Part shown: piece after piece, positions 17,860-25,717 of the stretch
How the letters are laid out: the number at the start of each line of letters is the position of its first letter
Position numbering within the stretch: the first letter of the stretch is position 1
Source: Geobacillus stearothermophilus ATCC 12980
GTDB lineage: Bacteria > Bacillota > Bacilli > Bacillales > Anoxybacillaceae
NCBI RefSeq assembly: GCF_030369615.1
Contig: NZ_CP128494.1
Span: 1,445,501-1,509,500 of the forward strand
Length of the DNA: 64,000 bases
Reading direction: 5' to 3'
Program-made: the position numbers and the translations under genes
The notes under the pieces: model-generated
Seen by the model: the letters and a program-made list of their open reading frames with translations, nothing else
Database searches by the model: none
What the model was told of the DNA's origin: nothing

Positions 17860-18636
17860 TTACACGGCCGGAAGCGGCGCATGCTGCTTCAACGCCTCGA
17901 GCACGCCGGCAAAATCGTGATGCACGATGCCGTATGACAACCGTGGGCGGCGGATGACGATGACATCAATGCCGAGCTCCTCGGCGGCAGCGATTTTCTC
18001 ATCGACCAACCCGACTTTGCCGCTTTCTTTCGTGACGACGACCGTGACGCCAAAATGGCGGTATAGCGCCCGATCGAGCTCTTTCGTAAACGGCCCTTGC
18101 ATCATGACGATCTGCTCTTGGGAAAACCCGAGCCGCTCGCATTTGTCGAGATTGTCTTTCCGCGGCAGCATCCGCGCAATCACCTTGACGTCCGGGCGAC
18201 CGATGAGCCTCGCGGCGAAAATGTCGAGCGTTTTGCTGCCGGTCGTCAGCATCACGACGCCGCCTTTTTCCGCCGCCAGCTCGGCGGCTTCTTCATAGCT
18301 ATCGACAAATGTCACCTTCTCGGATGAAAGCGAAGACGCCTGCCGCTCATAGCGGATGTACGGCAATTCGGCAGCGGCCGACGCTTGCATGGCGTTTTTC
18401 GACGCCTCCTCCGCAAATGGATGGCTCGCATCGACAATCGCTTTGGCTCCCTCGGCTTTGGCCAAATCGGCAAGCTGGGACGCATCCAAGCGGCCGACAT
18501 AGGCGCGAATGCCGGATGACCGAAGCTGTTCGGCCGCGTGATCGGTGACGACCGTCGCCGTGACCGAATAGCCAGCTTGTTGGATCATCACCGCCAATTC
18601 GCGGGCATCGCTCGTCCCTGCCAACATCAAAATCAT
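17860..18636 (-). CDS. cbiJ: Cobalt-precorrin-6A reductase CbiJ
   Basis: A 258-residue CbiJ/CobK reductase beginning MILMLAGTSDARELAVMI, with IVDASHPFAEEASKNA near 85, LLTTGSKTLD-type segment (VVMLTTGSKTLDIF) near 130 and VTKESGKVGLVDEKI near 205. It reduces the macrocycle with NAD(P)H. It starts 22 bases after cbiX and leaves a 56-base gap before cbiC. Confidence 0.93.
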   Translation of the reverse strand: MILMLAGTSDARELAVMIQQAGYSVTATVVTDHAAEQLRSSGIRAYVGRLDASQLADLAKAEGAKAIVDASHPFAEEASKNAMQASAAAELPYIRYERQASSLSSEKVTFVDSYEEAAELAAEKGGVVMLTTGSKTLDIFAARLIGRPDVKVIARMLPRKDNLDKCERLGFSQEQIVMMQGPFTKELDRALYRHFGVTVVVTKESGKVGLVDEKIAAAEELGIDVIVIRRPRLSYGIVHHDFAGVLEALKQHAPLPAV

Positions 18637-18658
18637 CAGCGCTCCCCCTTTTTGTTTT

Positions 18659-19483
18659 TTAGTGATGATGGTGATGATGATGGTGAGAAACGTGCAGCCG
18701 GTATTGACAGATGTCGCAATTCATCGCCACCGTTTGATCGAGCACTTCTTGCAGGCGGTCAAGCACGATATCGATCAGTTTCGGATGAAAACCGACATAA
18801 TCGGCCAGCGCAAATGAGACGTGCGGGTGATCGAGGCGGTATTGCGCCACTTGCTGTTCAAGCCGCTTGATGAGCACACCGGTGAACAAAAAATACGGCA
18901 AAACGACGATCCGCTTCGCCCCAAGCATGAGACAGCGGCGGACGGCGTCATCAAGCGACGGCGTCGTCACCCCCATAAACGCCGGCTCGATGAGCGCATA
19001 GCCCGTTTGTTCCCAAAACAAGCGGGCGATTTTATACAAGTCGCTGTTCGCGTCCGGGTCGCTCCCGCCGCGGCCGAGCAAAATGACCGCTGTGCCGTCG
19101 TCTGGCTGCTCCGGCCGCTCGCCGATTTCTTGCAATCGTTCGCGCAAAATAGCAAATGTCTGCTCATGGACGCCGATCGGCCGTCCATATCGAAACATGA
19201 TGTGCGGATAGCGCGCTTTCGCCTCATCGATTTCCGCCGGGATGTGCAGCTTCGAATGCCCAGCCGGCAATAAAATGAGCGGAATGACCGCCACTTCCGC
19301 CGCTCCGGCCTCAACGCACCGCGCGATCCCTTCGCTGATCGACGGACGGCCAAACTCTAGAAAACTCGTTTCAACATGGAAAGAAGCAGAAAGACGCGGC
19401 CGCAGGCGGTCGACAAACTGCTGTACTTGCTCATTTCCTTCCGGGTCGCGGCTTCCATGGCCGACAAACAAAATGGCTCTCAT
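18659..19483 (-). CDS. cbiX: Sirohydrochlorin cobaltochelatase CbiX (long form) with an eight-histidine C terminus
   Basis: A 274-residue two-repeat chelatase. Each half has the CbiX fold: ILFVGHGSRDPEGNEQV at the N terminus with the metal-binding His, LILLPAGHSKLHIPAEI near 80, and the second half AVILLGRGGSDPDANSDLYK. It inserts cobalt into sirohydrochlorin. The protein ends RLHVS followed by eight consecutive His encoded by mixed CAC/CAT codons, a natural metal-handling tail known in principle from Bacillus CbiX proteins. MNCDICQYRLH just before it adds two cysteines (CxxC). The start at 19483 follows GAGAGGAGAG. Confidence 0.93.
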   Translation of the reverse strand: MRAILFVGHGSRDPEGNEQVQQFVDRLRPRLSASFHVETSFLEFGRPSISEGIARCVEAGAAEVAVIPLILLPAGHSKLHIPAEIDEAKARYPHIMFRYGRPIGVHEQTFAILRERLQEIGERPEQPDDGTAVILLGRGGSDPDANSDLYKIARLFWEQTGYALIEPAFMGVTTPSLDDAVRRCLMLGAKRIVVLPYFLFTGVLIKRLEQQVAQYRLDHPHVSFALADYVGFHPKLIDIVLDRLQEVLDQTVAMNCDICQYRLHVSHHHHHHHH

Positions 19484-19520
19484 ATTCGCTCTCCTCTCTT
19501 TTATATCGCTCCATCCGAGG

Positions 19521-21302
19521 TTACTCACTGCATGCCGGCGTTTCGATATTCGCCGCCGTCTTGGCCTCCTCGTACGAAAAGCGGCCGATTTGTTTCACGC
19601 GGGCAAAAAACTTATGAAATCGTTCGTTCGGGTAAGCATGTTCTTTGTACTGTTCAATGATGTCCGCCACAATGGCCACCATCTCTTCCGGCGGGATGCC
19701 TTCCGCGACGAGCTGGCCGGGATGGGCGTTGCGGCCGACCGTTTTCCCGCCCAAAAACAAATCAAATTTCCCTTTCCGGTACACAAGCCCGATGTCTTCG
19801 TGCACCGCGCCGTAGCATGCCATGCCGCAGCCGTTGATGCCAAGCTTCAACTCTTTCGGCAGCGCCATGCCCCCAAATCGCCGCGCCAATTCCTCCGCGT
19901 ATGGAATCGCGTCTTTTTTCTCTCCATCGCAAAAGTCGCATGCCTTCACCGTCAGCACATCACCAACCGGCATCACCATCAGTCCGACAGCAGCGAGCCG
20001 ATCGACAAGCCCTTTTGGATCCTCTGTCACCCGCTCGATTTTGATATAATGATCCGGCGTGTACGTCATTTTCCCGTCCGGTCCGACCGCTTCGGCAAGC
20101 GCGATGAGCTGCTCCGGAGTAAACTGCTTGTTGGCCACCCCTGGGCTCACTGCCGCTTCGAACAGCACGGCGGACGCCTTCTTTGTCGTTCTTCTTTCCA
20201 ATGCTGCAAGCGCGTCCTCCGCTGTCTCTCTCACCCGATGCAACAGAGCGGATGACGGCCGGTTTTCCGTTTGGACGAATGGCTCCTCCGGCAGCGGAAA
20301 AGCGGAAGCTGCCGGCGCCAATCCAGCTTCCTTCGCGGCCGCGTCCACAGCTGGCGGCAAAACCGCTACGGCGGCCAAACCGCGGTCTTTCTCGTCCCCG
20401 AAAGCGGAGGCAGCCGCGGCAAACGGCCGAAACGCTTCTCCGTTTTCTTCGTCCGGCTCTCTCAGCGGCTTCGTCTGGTCGAGCGCCCATGGCTCCGCCT
20501 CTTTGCGCAGCCGCTCATGCGGCTTGAGCGGCTGGACGGCGGCAGTCAACTGGTATTTGCGCTGGTAGCCGCGCGGCGTGATCATGAGCCCATCGTAAAC
20601 AAAAGTCGTCGAGTTGCCGATAATGACCGTCGTCAACATGCCGATTTCATGGTCCAGCATATGCGCCAAGTCGGTGAGGACGATATGCTGACGCTCGCGA
20701 TACGCGCTTTTTACCAGACCGACCGGGGTCTCCGGAGACCGGTGGCGAAGCAGGATGCGCTGCGCCTCCACAATCTGCCGAGTGCGCCGCCCGCTTTTCG
20801 GGTTGTACAGCGCGATGACAAAATCGGCCGCCGCCGCGGCGTCAATCCGCTTTTCAATCAGCTCCCACGGCGTCAAATGATCGCTCAAACTGATCGTACA
20901 GGCATCGTGCATAATCGGGGCGCCAAGCAGCGCCGCGCACGAATGAATCGCGGAAATGCCGGGGATGACTTCGACTTCAATCGGACTCGCTTTCGTCCAC
21001 CCTTTTTCGATCAACACTTCATACACGAGCCCCGCCATGCCGTACAACCCGGCGTCGCCGCTGGAGATGACGGCAACCGTTTTGCCGCGCTCGGCCCACT
21101 TCACCGCCGCTTGGGCGCGGCTCACTTCTTCGGTCATGCCCGTGCTAATGATCTCTTTTCCAGCAATGAGATCGCGCACAAGTTCGATGTACGTTTTGTA
21201 GCCGATGATGACGTCGCTTTCTTCAATCGCTTCCCGAGCCCGTTTCGTCATATGGTCGACGCTTCCCGGGCCGAAGCCGACAATGAGCAATTTGCCGCTC
21301 AT
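19521..21302 (-). CDS. cbiH: CbiH60: precorrin-3B C17-methyltransferase fused to an iron-sulfur reductase-like domain
   Basis: Residues 1-250 are the ring-contracting methylase (KLLIVGFGPGSVDHMTKRA, VAVISSGDAGLYGMAG, VEVIPGISAIHSCAALLGAP). Residues 250-360 are a low-complexity Ala/Pro/Glu linker. The C-terminal 150 residues resemble a nitrite/sulfite reductase ferredoxin-like half with cysteines 455, 458, 492 and 496 (KACDFCDGEKK, LGINGCGMACYG), suited to one 4Fe-4S cluster. This architecture matches the CbiH60 described in Bacillus megaterium. It contracts the ring in the anaerobic route. The second of two adjacent ATGs (21302) has better spacing from AGGAGGG. Confidence 0.92.
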   Translation of the reverse strand: MSGKLLIVGFGPGSVDHMTKRAREAIEESDVIIGYKTYIELVRDLIAGKEIISTGMTEEVSRAQAAVKWAERGKTVAVISSGDAGLYGMAGLVYEVLIEKGWTKASPIEVEVIPGISAIHSCAALLGAPIMHDACTISLSDHLTPWELIEKRIDAAAAADFVIALYNPKSGRRTRQIVEAQRILLRHRSPETPVGLVKSAYRERQHIVLTDLAHMLDHEIGMLTTVIIGNSTTFVYDGLMITPRGYQRKYQLTAAVQPLKPHERLRKEAEPWALDQTKPLREPDEENGEAFRPFAAAASAFGDEKDRGLAAVAVLPPAVDAAAKEAGLAPAASAFPLPEEPFVQTENRPSSALLHRVRETAEDALAALERRTTKKASAVLFEAAVSPGVANKQFTPEQLIALAEAVGPDGKMTYTPDHYIKIERVTEDPKGLVDRLAAVGLMVMPVGDVLTVKACDFCDGEKKDAIPYAEELARRFGGMALPKELKLGINGCGMACYGAVHEDIGLVYRKGKFDLFLGGKTVGRNAHPGQLVAEGIPPEEMVAIVADIIEQYKEHAYPNERFHKFFARVKQIGRFSYEEAKTAANIETPACSE

Positions 21303-21323
21303 CATGATCCCTCCTTTTGCCGA

Positions 21324-22154
21324 CTAGCACCCATTTTTCACACTCCATTCGCCGCTCATGTCCCTTTCACGGCGCAACACATCGGGGACGATCTTTTCCT
21401 CTGGCCGCCATGCTTGCCAAAGCCGCACGAACAGCGGAACATCCAAGCGAATGTCCAACAGCCGCTGGCGGTCGGCGAATACGTCTTCGGGCGCCCCTTG
21501 CATCACGATCCGTCCTTCGTGCATGACTGCGACGACATCCGCCCACTGCCAGACGAAATCCATGTCATGGGTGGCGATCAACACAGTCGTCCCCGCCTGG
21601 TGAATGGCGTCAATTTGTTTGAGAAACTGCTTTGTCTGATGCTGATCCAAATAGGCGGTCGGTTCGTCCAATACGAGCAAGTCCGGCTTGGCCGCCATCG
21701 TACAGCAGAGCGTCAGCCATTTTTTCTGTCCGAGACTGAATTGATGGGTCGGGCGGTCCAGCCAAGATTGAAGGTGGTATTCCGCCGTAATCGCGGCAAG
21801 CGCCTCCCTCATTTTTTCTCGATCGATTCCGGCATGGACTAAGCTGATCGCCAATTCATCACGCACGAGCGGGGCGAGGATTTGATGCTCCGGGTTTTGA
21901 AAGACGATGCCGACTTCACGCCGCCATTGCGTCCAATCAGCGCCGCGTTCATACATGTTGCGCCCTTTCCAATACACCGCTCCTTCCTGCGCCCGCAGCA
22001 GCCCGTTCAAATGAAGAAACAACGTCGTTTTGCCGCAGCCGTTTGGCCCGATCAAGGCGCATTTTTTTCGCTCTGGAATTTCCCAATCAATCCCATTCAG
22101 CACGTACCGTTCTGCTTGATAAGCGTATTTCACTCGTTCCATTCGCAGCAGCAA
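21324..22154 (-). CDS. cbiO: Cobalt ECF transporter ATPase CbiO
   Basis: A 276-residue ABC ATPase with Walker A GPNGCGKTTLF near 38, the Q-loop FQNPEHQ, a signature FSLGQKKWL that departs from LSGGQ, Walker B LLVLDEPTAYLD near 160 and the H-loop ATHDMDF. It powers cobalt uptake with CbiMNQ. A TTG at 22154, five bases after the cbiQ stop, is chosen since GAAAGGGTGA lies just upstream; an ATG at 22181 would overlap cbiQ and lacks a site. Confidence 0.92.
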   Translation of the reverse strand: MLLRMERVKYAYQAERYVLNGIDWEIPERKKCALIGPNGCGKTTLFLHLNGLLRAQEGAVYWKGRNMYERGADWTQWRREVGIVFQNPEHQILAPLVRDELAISLVHAGIDREKMREALAAITAEYHLQSWLDRPTHQFSLGQKKWLTLCCTMAAKPDLLVLDEPTAYLDQHQTKQFLKQIDAIHQAGTTVLIATHDMDFVWQWADVVAVMHEGRIVMQGAPEDVFADRQRLLDIRLDVPLFVRLWQAWRPEEKIVPDVLRRERDMSGEWSVKNGC

Positions 22155-22159
22155 CGTTT

Positions 22160-22885
22160 TCACCCTTTCCGCCATGCCCACCCAAGCAGCAAGGCCATGA
22201 TGATGCCGGCCGCAACATCGACAAGAGGCACATGCGCTTTTTCCCGCTGATGCGTATGCCCAGCCGACGCGACGCCTCCACGCGCCGCAAGCGAACGGCT
22301 GAACGCTTCATACGACTGCCACGTTTTCATCCATAGTTGGTACATCAGCATCCCGCCATGCCGCCAATGCGTTCCCCCGCTGCGGGCCCGCAACGCCAGC
22401 ATCAGCTCTGCGGCCGCCTGCTCGAGCAAAAAGATAAAGCGATACATAAGAAAGCAAAGTTCCACGAGCGCCGCCGGCAGCCGCATTCGCCTCAGCACCG
22501 CAATCAAGTCCGGCGCCGGCGTCGTAATGAGAAGGAAAAACAAGCACGACCAGGCGGCAAGGGAGCGGACGGCGAGCTTTGCAGCCGGTTGCAGCTGGCT
22601 GTCGATGAAAGTTATTTGAAAAGGAACCGACACGGACACAACGAGCGTCAGCAGGCTGAGCCCTAAAAAAACGGAGGCGGCGAGCATCGCTTTTCCATAC
22701 ACGGAAAACGGCACTCGTGCACGAGCGACAATCCAATACGCCATTCCGATGAGCACAAGCCATTGTTCGCGCCAGCCGCCCATCATGACAACGGCAAGCA
22801 TAACAAACGCCACGATCAGCTTCCACTCCGCCCGCCATGCCCGCAGCCGGTTGTCATACGCCCAACGGTCAAACTCGCGAATCAT
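22160..22885 (-). CDS. cbiQ: Cobalt ECF transporter transmembrane protein CbiQ
   Basis: A 241-residue membrane protein with about five hydrophobic segments (near 24-45, 60-90, 105-125, 140-160 and 215-238). It carries the coupling-helix region EAFSRSLAARGG near 190, which contacts CbiO. Its start overlaps cbiN by 17 bases. Part of the CbiMNQO energy-coupling-factor transporter for Co2+. Confidence 0.93.
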   Translation of the reverse strand: MIREFDRWAYDNRLRAWRAEWKLIVAFVMLAVVMMGGWREQWLVLIGMAYWIVARARVPFSVYGKAMLAASVFLGLSLLTLVVSVSVPFQITFIDSQLQPAAKLAVRSLAAWSCLFFLLITTPAPDLIAVLRRMRLPAALVELCFLMYRFIFLLEQAAAELMLALRARSGGTHWRHGGMLMYQLWMKTWQSYEAFSRSLAARGGVASAGHTHQREKAHVPLVDVAAGIIMALLLGWAWRKG

Positions 22886-23162
22886 GGCTGTTTTTCCGCT
22901 CCGAACGCCCTTTGTACAACCCGACGACGTAGCCGATCACGCCGGCGCCAAGCGCGGCTTGCAGCGAGAACAGAAGCGTTTCGACTTCGCCGCCTGGAGG
23001 GGTGAAGATCGACTCAAACCACGGCCGATAATGCGGGTTGAGCGTTTGAATGGCTTTTTCCGCCTGATCGTCCGTTCCACCGAATTCCGATCCGCGCGCC
23101 CACCAAAGAGGAATGATGACAAGCAAAGCAGCCAGCAACACGAGCAAGCCATTTTTCTTCAT
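22869..23162 (-). CDS. cbiN: Cobalt transport protein CbiN
   Basis: A 97-residue protein with two membrane segments (residues 5-22 and 64-83) and an extracytoplasmic loop containing GSEFGGTDDQAEKAI, the family hallmark. It assists metal loading of CbiM. It lies between cbiM and cbiQ, overlapping the latter. Confidence 0.93.
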   Translation of the reverse strand: MKKNGLLVLLAALLVIIPLWWARGSEFGGTDDQAEKAIQTLNPHYRPWFESIFTPPGGEVETLLFSLQAALGAGVIGYVVGLYKGRSERKNSHDSRV

Positions 23163-23166
23163 CGCA

Positions 23167-23910
23167 TTACGCCTCCTTTTCCTTTTGGAACAGCGGAGAA
23201 GCTTGATAGGAGGAAAGCCAGTTCCAGACGATTACCGTTATGATGCCTTCCGTCACCGCCAACGGCACTTGAGTAATGGCAAAAATGCCGGCGAATTTCA
23301 AAAACGAGGCGGTGACTCCCCCATCAGGAGACGGAAACGCCAGGGCAAGCTGCAGGGACGTCATGACATATGTAGCCAAATCAGACAAACAAGCGGCAAG
23401 AAACAAAGCCGCTCGATTGGATACCGCCCCTTTTCGGCACAGTTGATACACTCCGTACGCGACGAACGGGCCGACGATCGCCATCGACATCGCATTGGCC
23501 CCAAGCGTCGTCACTCCTCCGTGGGCAAGAAGCAGCGCTTGAAAGAGAAGAACGACTGTGCCGATCACCACCATCACCCATGGTCCAAACAAAACCGAGC
23601 CGAAGCCGATCCCGGTCGGATGCGAGCTGCTGCCGGTGACGGATGGAATTTTCAACGCCGACAATACAAATGTAAACGCGCCAGCTAACGCCATCAGAAG
23701 CTTATGTTCGGGGTGCTGCTTCAGCGTATGCACAAGCCGCCGCAATCCGAACACAAAGAACGGCAAAAACAACAGCCACCAAAACAGCGCCCATTTGACA
23801 GGCAAAAATCCTTCCATAATGTGCATGGCATACGCTTCATTTTCATTCGTCAACAAAAAATAGGAAACGAACAAAGCCGCCATTTTGCTCCATCGAACCG
23901 CTCTCTTCAT
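23167..23910 (-). CDS. cbiM: Cobalt ECF transporter substrate-binding protein CbiM
   Basis: A 247-residue membrane protein. A cleavable signal peptide ends ENEAYA, exposing the mature N terminus MHIMEGFLP, whose Met1-His2 pair is the metal ligand in the CbiM/NikM family. [17 protein letters not shown] near 95 is also typical. It selects Co2+. It directly follows cbiW, whose stop abuts its upstream end. Confidence 0.94.
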   Translation of the reverse strand: MKRAVRWSKMAALFVSYFLLTNENEAYAMHIMEGFLPVKWALFWWLLFLPFFVFGLRRLVHTLKQHPEHKLLMALAGAFTFVLSALKIPSVTGSSSHPTGIGFGSVLFGPWVMVVIGTVVLLFQALLLAHGGVTTLGANAMSMAIVGPFVAYGVYQLCRKGAVSNRAALFLAACLSDLATYVMTSLQLALAFPSPDGGVTASFLKFAGIFAITQVPLAVTEGIITVIVWNWLSSYQASPLFQKEKEA

Positions 23911-24309
23911 TTATCCCTTCACTCCTTTCGCAGCATGTTCCGTTTTCCGTTTTCCGCTTGGCGCCTCCCGTTCGCCGGCTGGCGTCAACACCAATTCGCC
24001 TTCGTATTCATACGTCGCCCACTCCCGCATCGGAACCCCCTCACCCAAATGAGCGCGCACAACCTCCTTCGCCCGCTCCGGCGTTATCTGTCGATACCAG
24101 ACGCCTTGCGGATAGACGATCATCACGCACGCGTCTTGGCATCGTCCGTTGCAGCGCGTCCTTGTTGTATGGACAGCGTCGTCAAGCCCGAGACGGGCGA
24201 TCTCCTCGCGCACCGCCGTTGTCACATCATCCCCGCCATGGCGGAGGCACGTCCCTCCGTTGCAAATGAGCACATGATGCTTCATTCCCCGCAAATCCCA
24301 TGTCGCCAC
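23911..24309 (-). CDS. cbiW: (2Fe-2S) thioredoxin-like ferredoxin CbiW
   Basis: A 132-residue protein of the thioredoxin-like 2Fe-2S ferredoxin family. Its cysteines are in HHVLICNGGTCLRHGG near 11-20 and TRCNGRCQDACVMIVYPQGVWY near 53-70. The C-terminal tail is charged. It matches CbiW, the ferredoxin that opens Bacillus cobalamin operons and may donate electrons to ring reduction. GTG at 24309 with GGGGGGA upstream is preferred over the later ATG at 24285. First gene of the operon, downstream of the riboswitch terminator. Confidence 0.85.
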   Translation of the reverse strand: MATWDLRGMKHHVLICNGGTCLRHGGDDVTTAVREEIARLGLDDAVHTTRTRCNGRCQDACVMIVYPQGVWYRQITPERAKEVVRAHLGEGVPMREWATYEYEGELVLTPAGEREAPSGKRKTEHAAKGVKG

Positions 24310-24373
24310 CGAATCCCCCCTTTTTGGCTAGAATGATAGAATTTAGACGCAGACAGACGGGCAGGTTTTCGGC

Positions 24374-24404
24374 AAAAGAAAAAGCACCTCTACAGCAGAG
24401 GTGC
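24374..24404 (-). terminator. Riboswitch-controlled intrinsic terminator of the cob operon
   Basis: On the minus strand GCACCTCT pairs with AGAGGTGC around a 5-base loop and is followed by TTTTTCTTTT. It lies between the cobalamin riboswitch and cbiW, so it is the likely expression platform: B12 binding would favour termination. Confidence 0.85.
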
Positions 24405-24507
24405 AGAAAAATGTATACGAAAGCCGTAAACGGCCCAAACAGGCCCAATGCAGCCATCATTCTCCCGCACGTCTGCCTATAGTCCCGTAGGCATCCGTCC
24501 GATCCAA

Positions 24508-24672
24508 ACAAGGCAGGTCTCCTGACTTAGGATCATCGCTTGACGGCGTCTTCCCGAAGCATCCTTCAGTGACTTGTTGCCGCAAAGCTCCCCATCACAG
24601 TGGCGGGCACCGTGCCGGATTTTCACCGGGCTTCCCTTTTCACCCAAACCCTAGAGCAGGCTTAGGCACCTT
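24508..24672 (-). ncRNA. Cobalamin (B12) riboswitch
   Basis: On the minus strand the RNA shows AGGTGCCTAAGCC at the 5' end, then AAAGGGAAGCCCGGTGAAAA, ATCCGGCACGGTGCCCGCC and ACTGTGA in order. It ends with a perfect B12 box AGTCAGGAGACCTGCC at 24512-24527. These are the conserved core elements of the cobalamin riboswitch class. It heads the cbiW-to-cobO operon. Confidence 0.96.
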
Positions 24673-24748
24673 GTTTGTCTTACCGCCATATATGCGCTGT
24701 CATGGAACAAGCATCCGTTTTCATCGTAGTACAACCAATGCGTTGCCG

Positions 24749-25234
24749 TCAACCGTTTTTTGCCGACCAATCTTCGCGGGCGACGACAACGCCGTCGGCA
24801 TCGGCGTACACGTATGCGCCCGGCTCCCAGCGGACGCCGCCGAACTCGAGCACAACGTCGCGGACGCCTTTTCCTTCTTTTTTGCTTTTCACTGGGCACG
24901 TGCCGATCGCCATGACCCCAAGCGGCATGCGGCCGATTTCCGCCGAATCGCGAATGCAGCCGTGGATGATGACGCCGGCAAGCCCCCGGTCGCAGGCGAT
25001 TTGCGCCAACCGGTCGCCTAATAGCGCCACGCGGCGCGAGCCTTTTCCATCGACCACGAGCACCGTCCCCGGCAGCACCGTCTCGAGCGCTTCACGGACA
25101 AGGACGTTGTCCTCAAACACGTCGACCGTCGCGATCGGCCCGGAAAACATCCGTTTTCCGCCGTACGATTGAAACGAAAGTTCGCACACTTGCAACTCAT
25201 CTAAACATTGATCGCATAAATCAGCTGTTTTCAT
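24749..25234 (-). CDS. RraA-like protein (HMG aldolase / RNase regulator family)
   Basis: A 161-residue RraA-fold protein. It shows VVDGKGSRRVALLGDRLAQIA near 60-80, GVIIHGCIRDSAEI near 87 with the Arg-Asp pair that binds metal and substrate in 4-hydroxy-4-methyl-2-oxoglutarate aldolases, and YVYADADGVVVA at the end. The family name RraA comes from RNase E inhibition, but Bacillaceae lack classical RNase E, so an aldolase or decarboxylase role is more likely. RBS AGGGGAGAGG. It ends 77 bases before the riboswitch. Confidence 0.88.
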   Translation of the reverse strand: MKTADLCDQCLDELQVCELSFQSYGGKRMFSGPIATVDVFEDNVLVREALETVLPGTVLVVDGKGSRRVALLGDRLAQIACDRGLAGVIIHGCIRDSAEIGRMPLGVMAIGTCPVKSKKEGKGVRDVVLEFGGVRWEPGAYVYADADGVVVAREDWSAKNG

Positions 25235-25328
25235 GATCCTCTCCCCTTTCGTTTTTTTTCATTCGCCACCATTCGTCAAAATCCTGCCGACACCACATTT
25301 TTTTGCGGCGCTGCTTCTGCTCGGGCAT
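25221..25328 (-). CDS. Possible small protein upstream of the RraA-like gene
   Basis: A 35-codon frame (MPEQKQRRKKMWCRQDFDEW and a charged tail) overlaps the start of the RraA-like gene by 14 bases. Its ribosome binding site is poor (GCAAGGAC). The coupling to the next gene is the only argument for it; it may be chance. Confidence 0.25.
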   Translation of the reverse strand: MPEQKQRRKKMWCRQDFDEWWRMKKNERGEDHENS

Positions 25329-25397
25329 CGGATGCGTGTCCTTGCGGGGCCGCTGAAAACGATAAAAAGATGTTCTCGTCCCCGCTTTCCGGCGAAC

Positions 25398-25434
25398 GAA
25401 AAAACGGCCCCGCACAACATGGCGGAAGCCGTTT
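25398..25434 (-). terminator. Terminator downstream of tRNA-Gln
   Basis: On the minus strand AACGGC..CCGC pairs with GCGG.GCCGTT and is followed by six T, 39 bases after the tRNA 3' end. Confidence 0.75.
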
Positions 25435-25472
25435 TGGCCGCCGGGACGTGCGGACCCCGTCCGGCGATTCAG

Positions 25473-25544
25473 CTGGGCTAGCTGGATTCGAACCAGCGCA
25501 TCACGGAGTCAAAGTCCGTTGCCTTACCGCTTGGCTATAGCCCA
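25473..25544 (-). tRNA. trnQ: tRNA-Gln (anticodon TTG), CCA not encoded
   Basis: On the minus strand the acceptor strands TGGGCTA and TAGCCCA pair perfectly. The D arm is AGCCAAGCGGTAAGGCA, the anticodon arm CGGACTTTGACTCCG with TTG, and the T arm CTGGTTCGAATCCAG. It matches Bacillus tRNA-Gln over its length. The discriminator G is followed by CTG rather than CCA, so the CCA end must be added by the nucleotidyltransferase. Confidence 0.95.
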
Positions 25545-25717
25545 ACGTTTTGTTGTCGTTTACAGTATGCGTCATGATGGTGCACGTTATGCATCAACCT
25601 GAATATTCTTTTGCTTGATGTGCGACACTATCGGTACAAACATCCTTTCCCTGCTATATCCCCTCGTTTTCTCTCGCACTTGTTTTTCCGATATGATACT
25701 GGAAGGGAGAGATGTCT

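Noticed and set aside
18659..18690. Octahistidine tail considered as a vector-derived tag
   Set aside because: It is in a natural operon, with mixed His codons and a family precedent for His-rich CbiX tails.
20271..21842. Long plus-strand open frame of over 500 codons opposite cbiH60 and cbiO
   Set aside because: It is antisense to two clearly recognisable genes and has an Arg/His-rich composition typical of the complement of GC-rich coding DNA, with no family motif.
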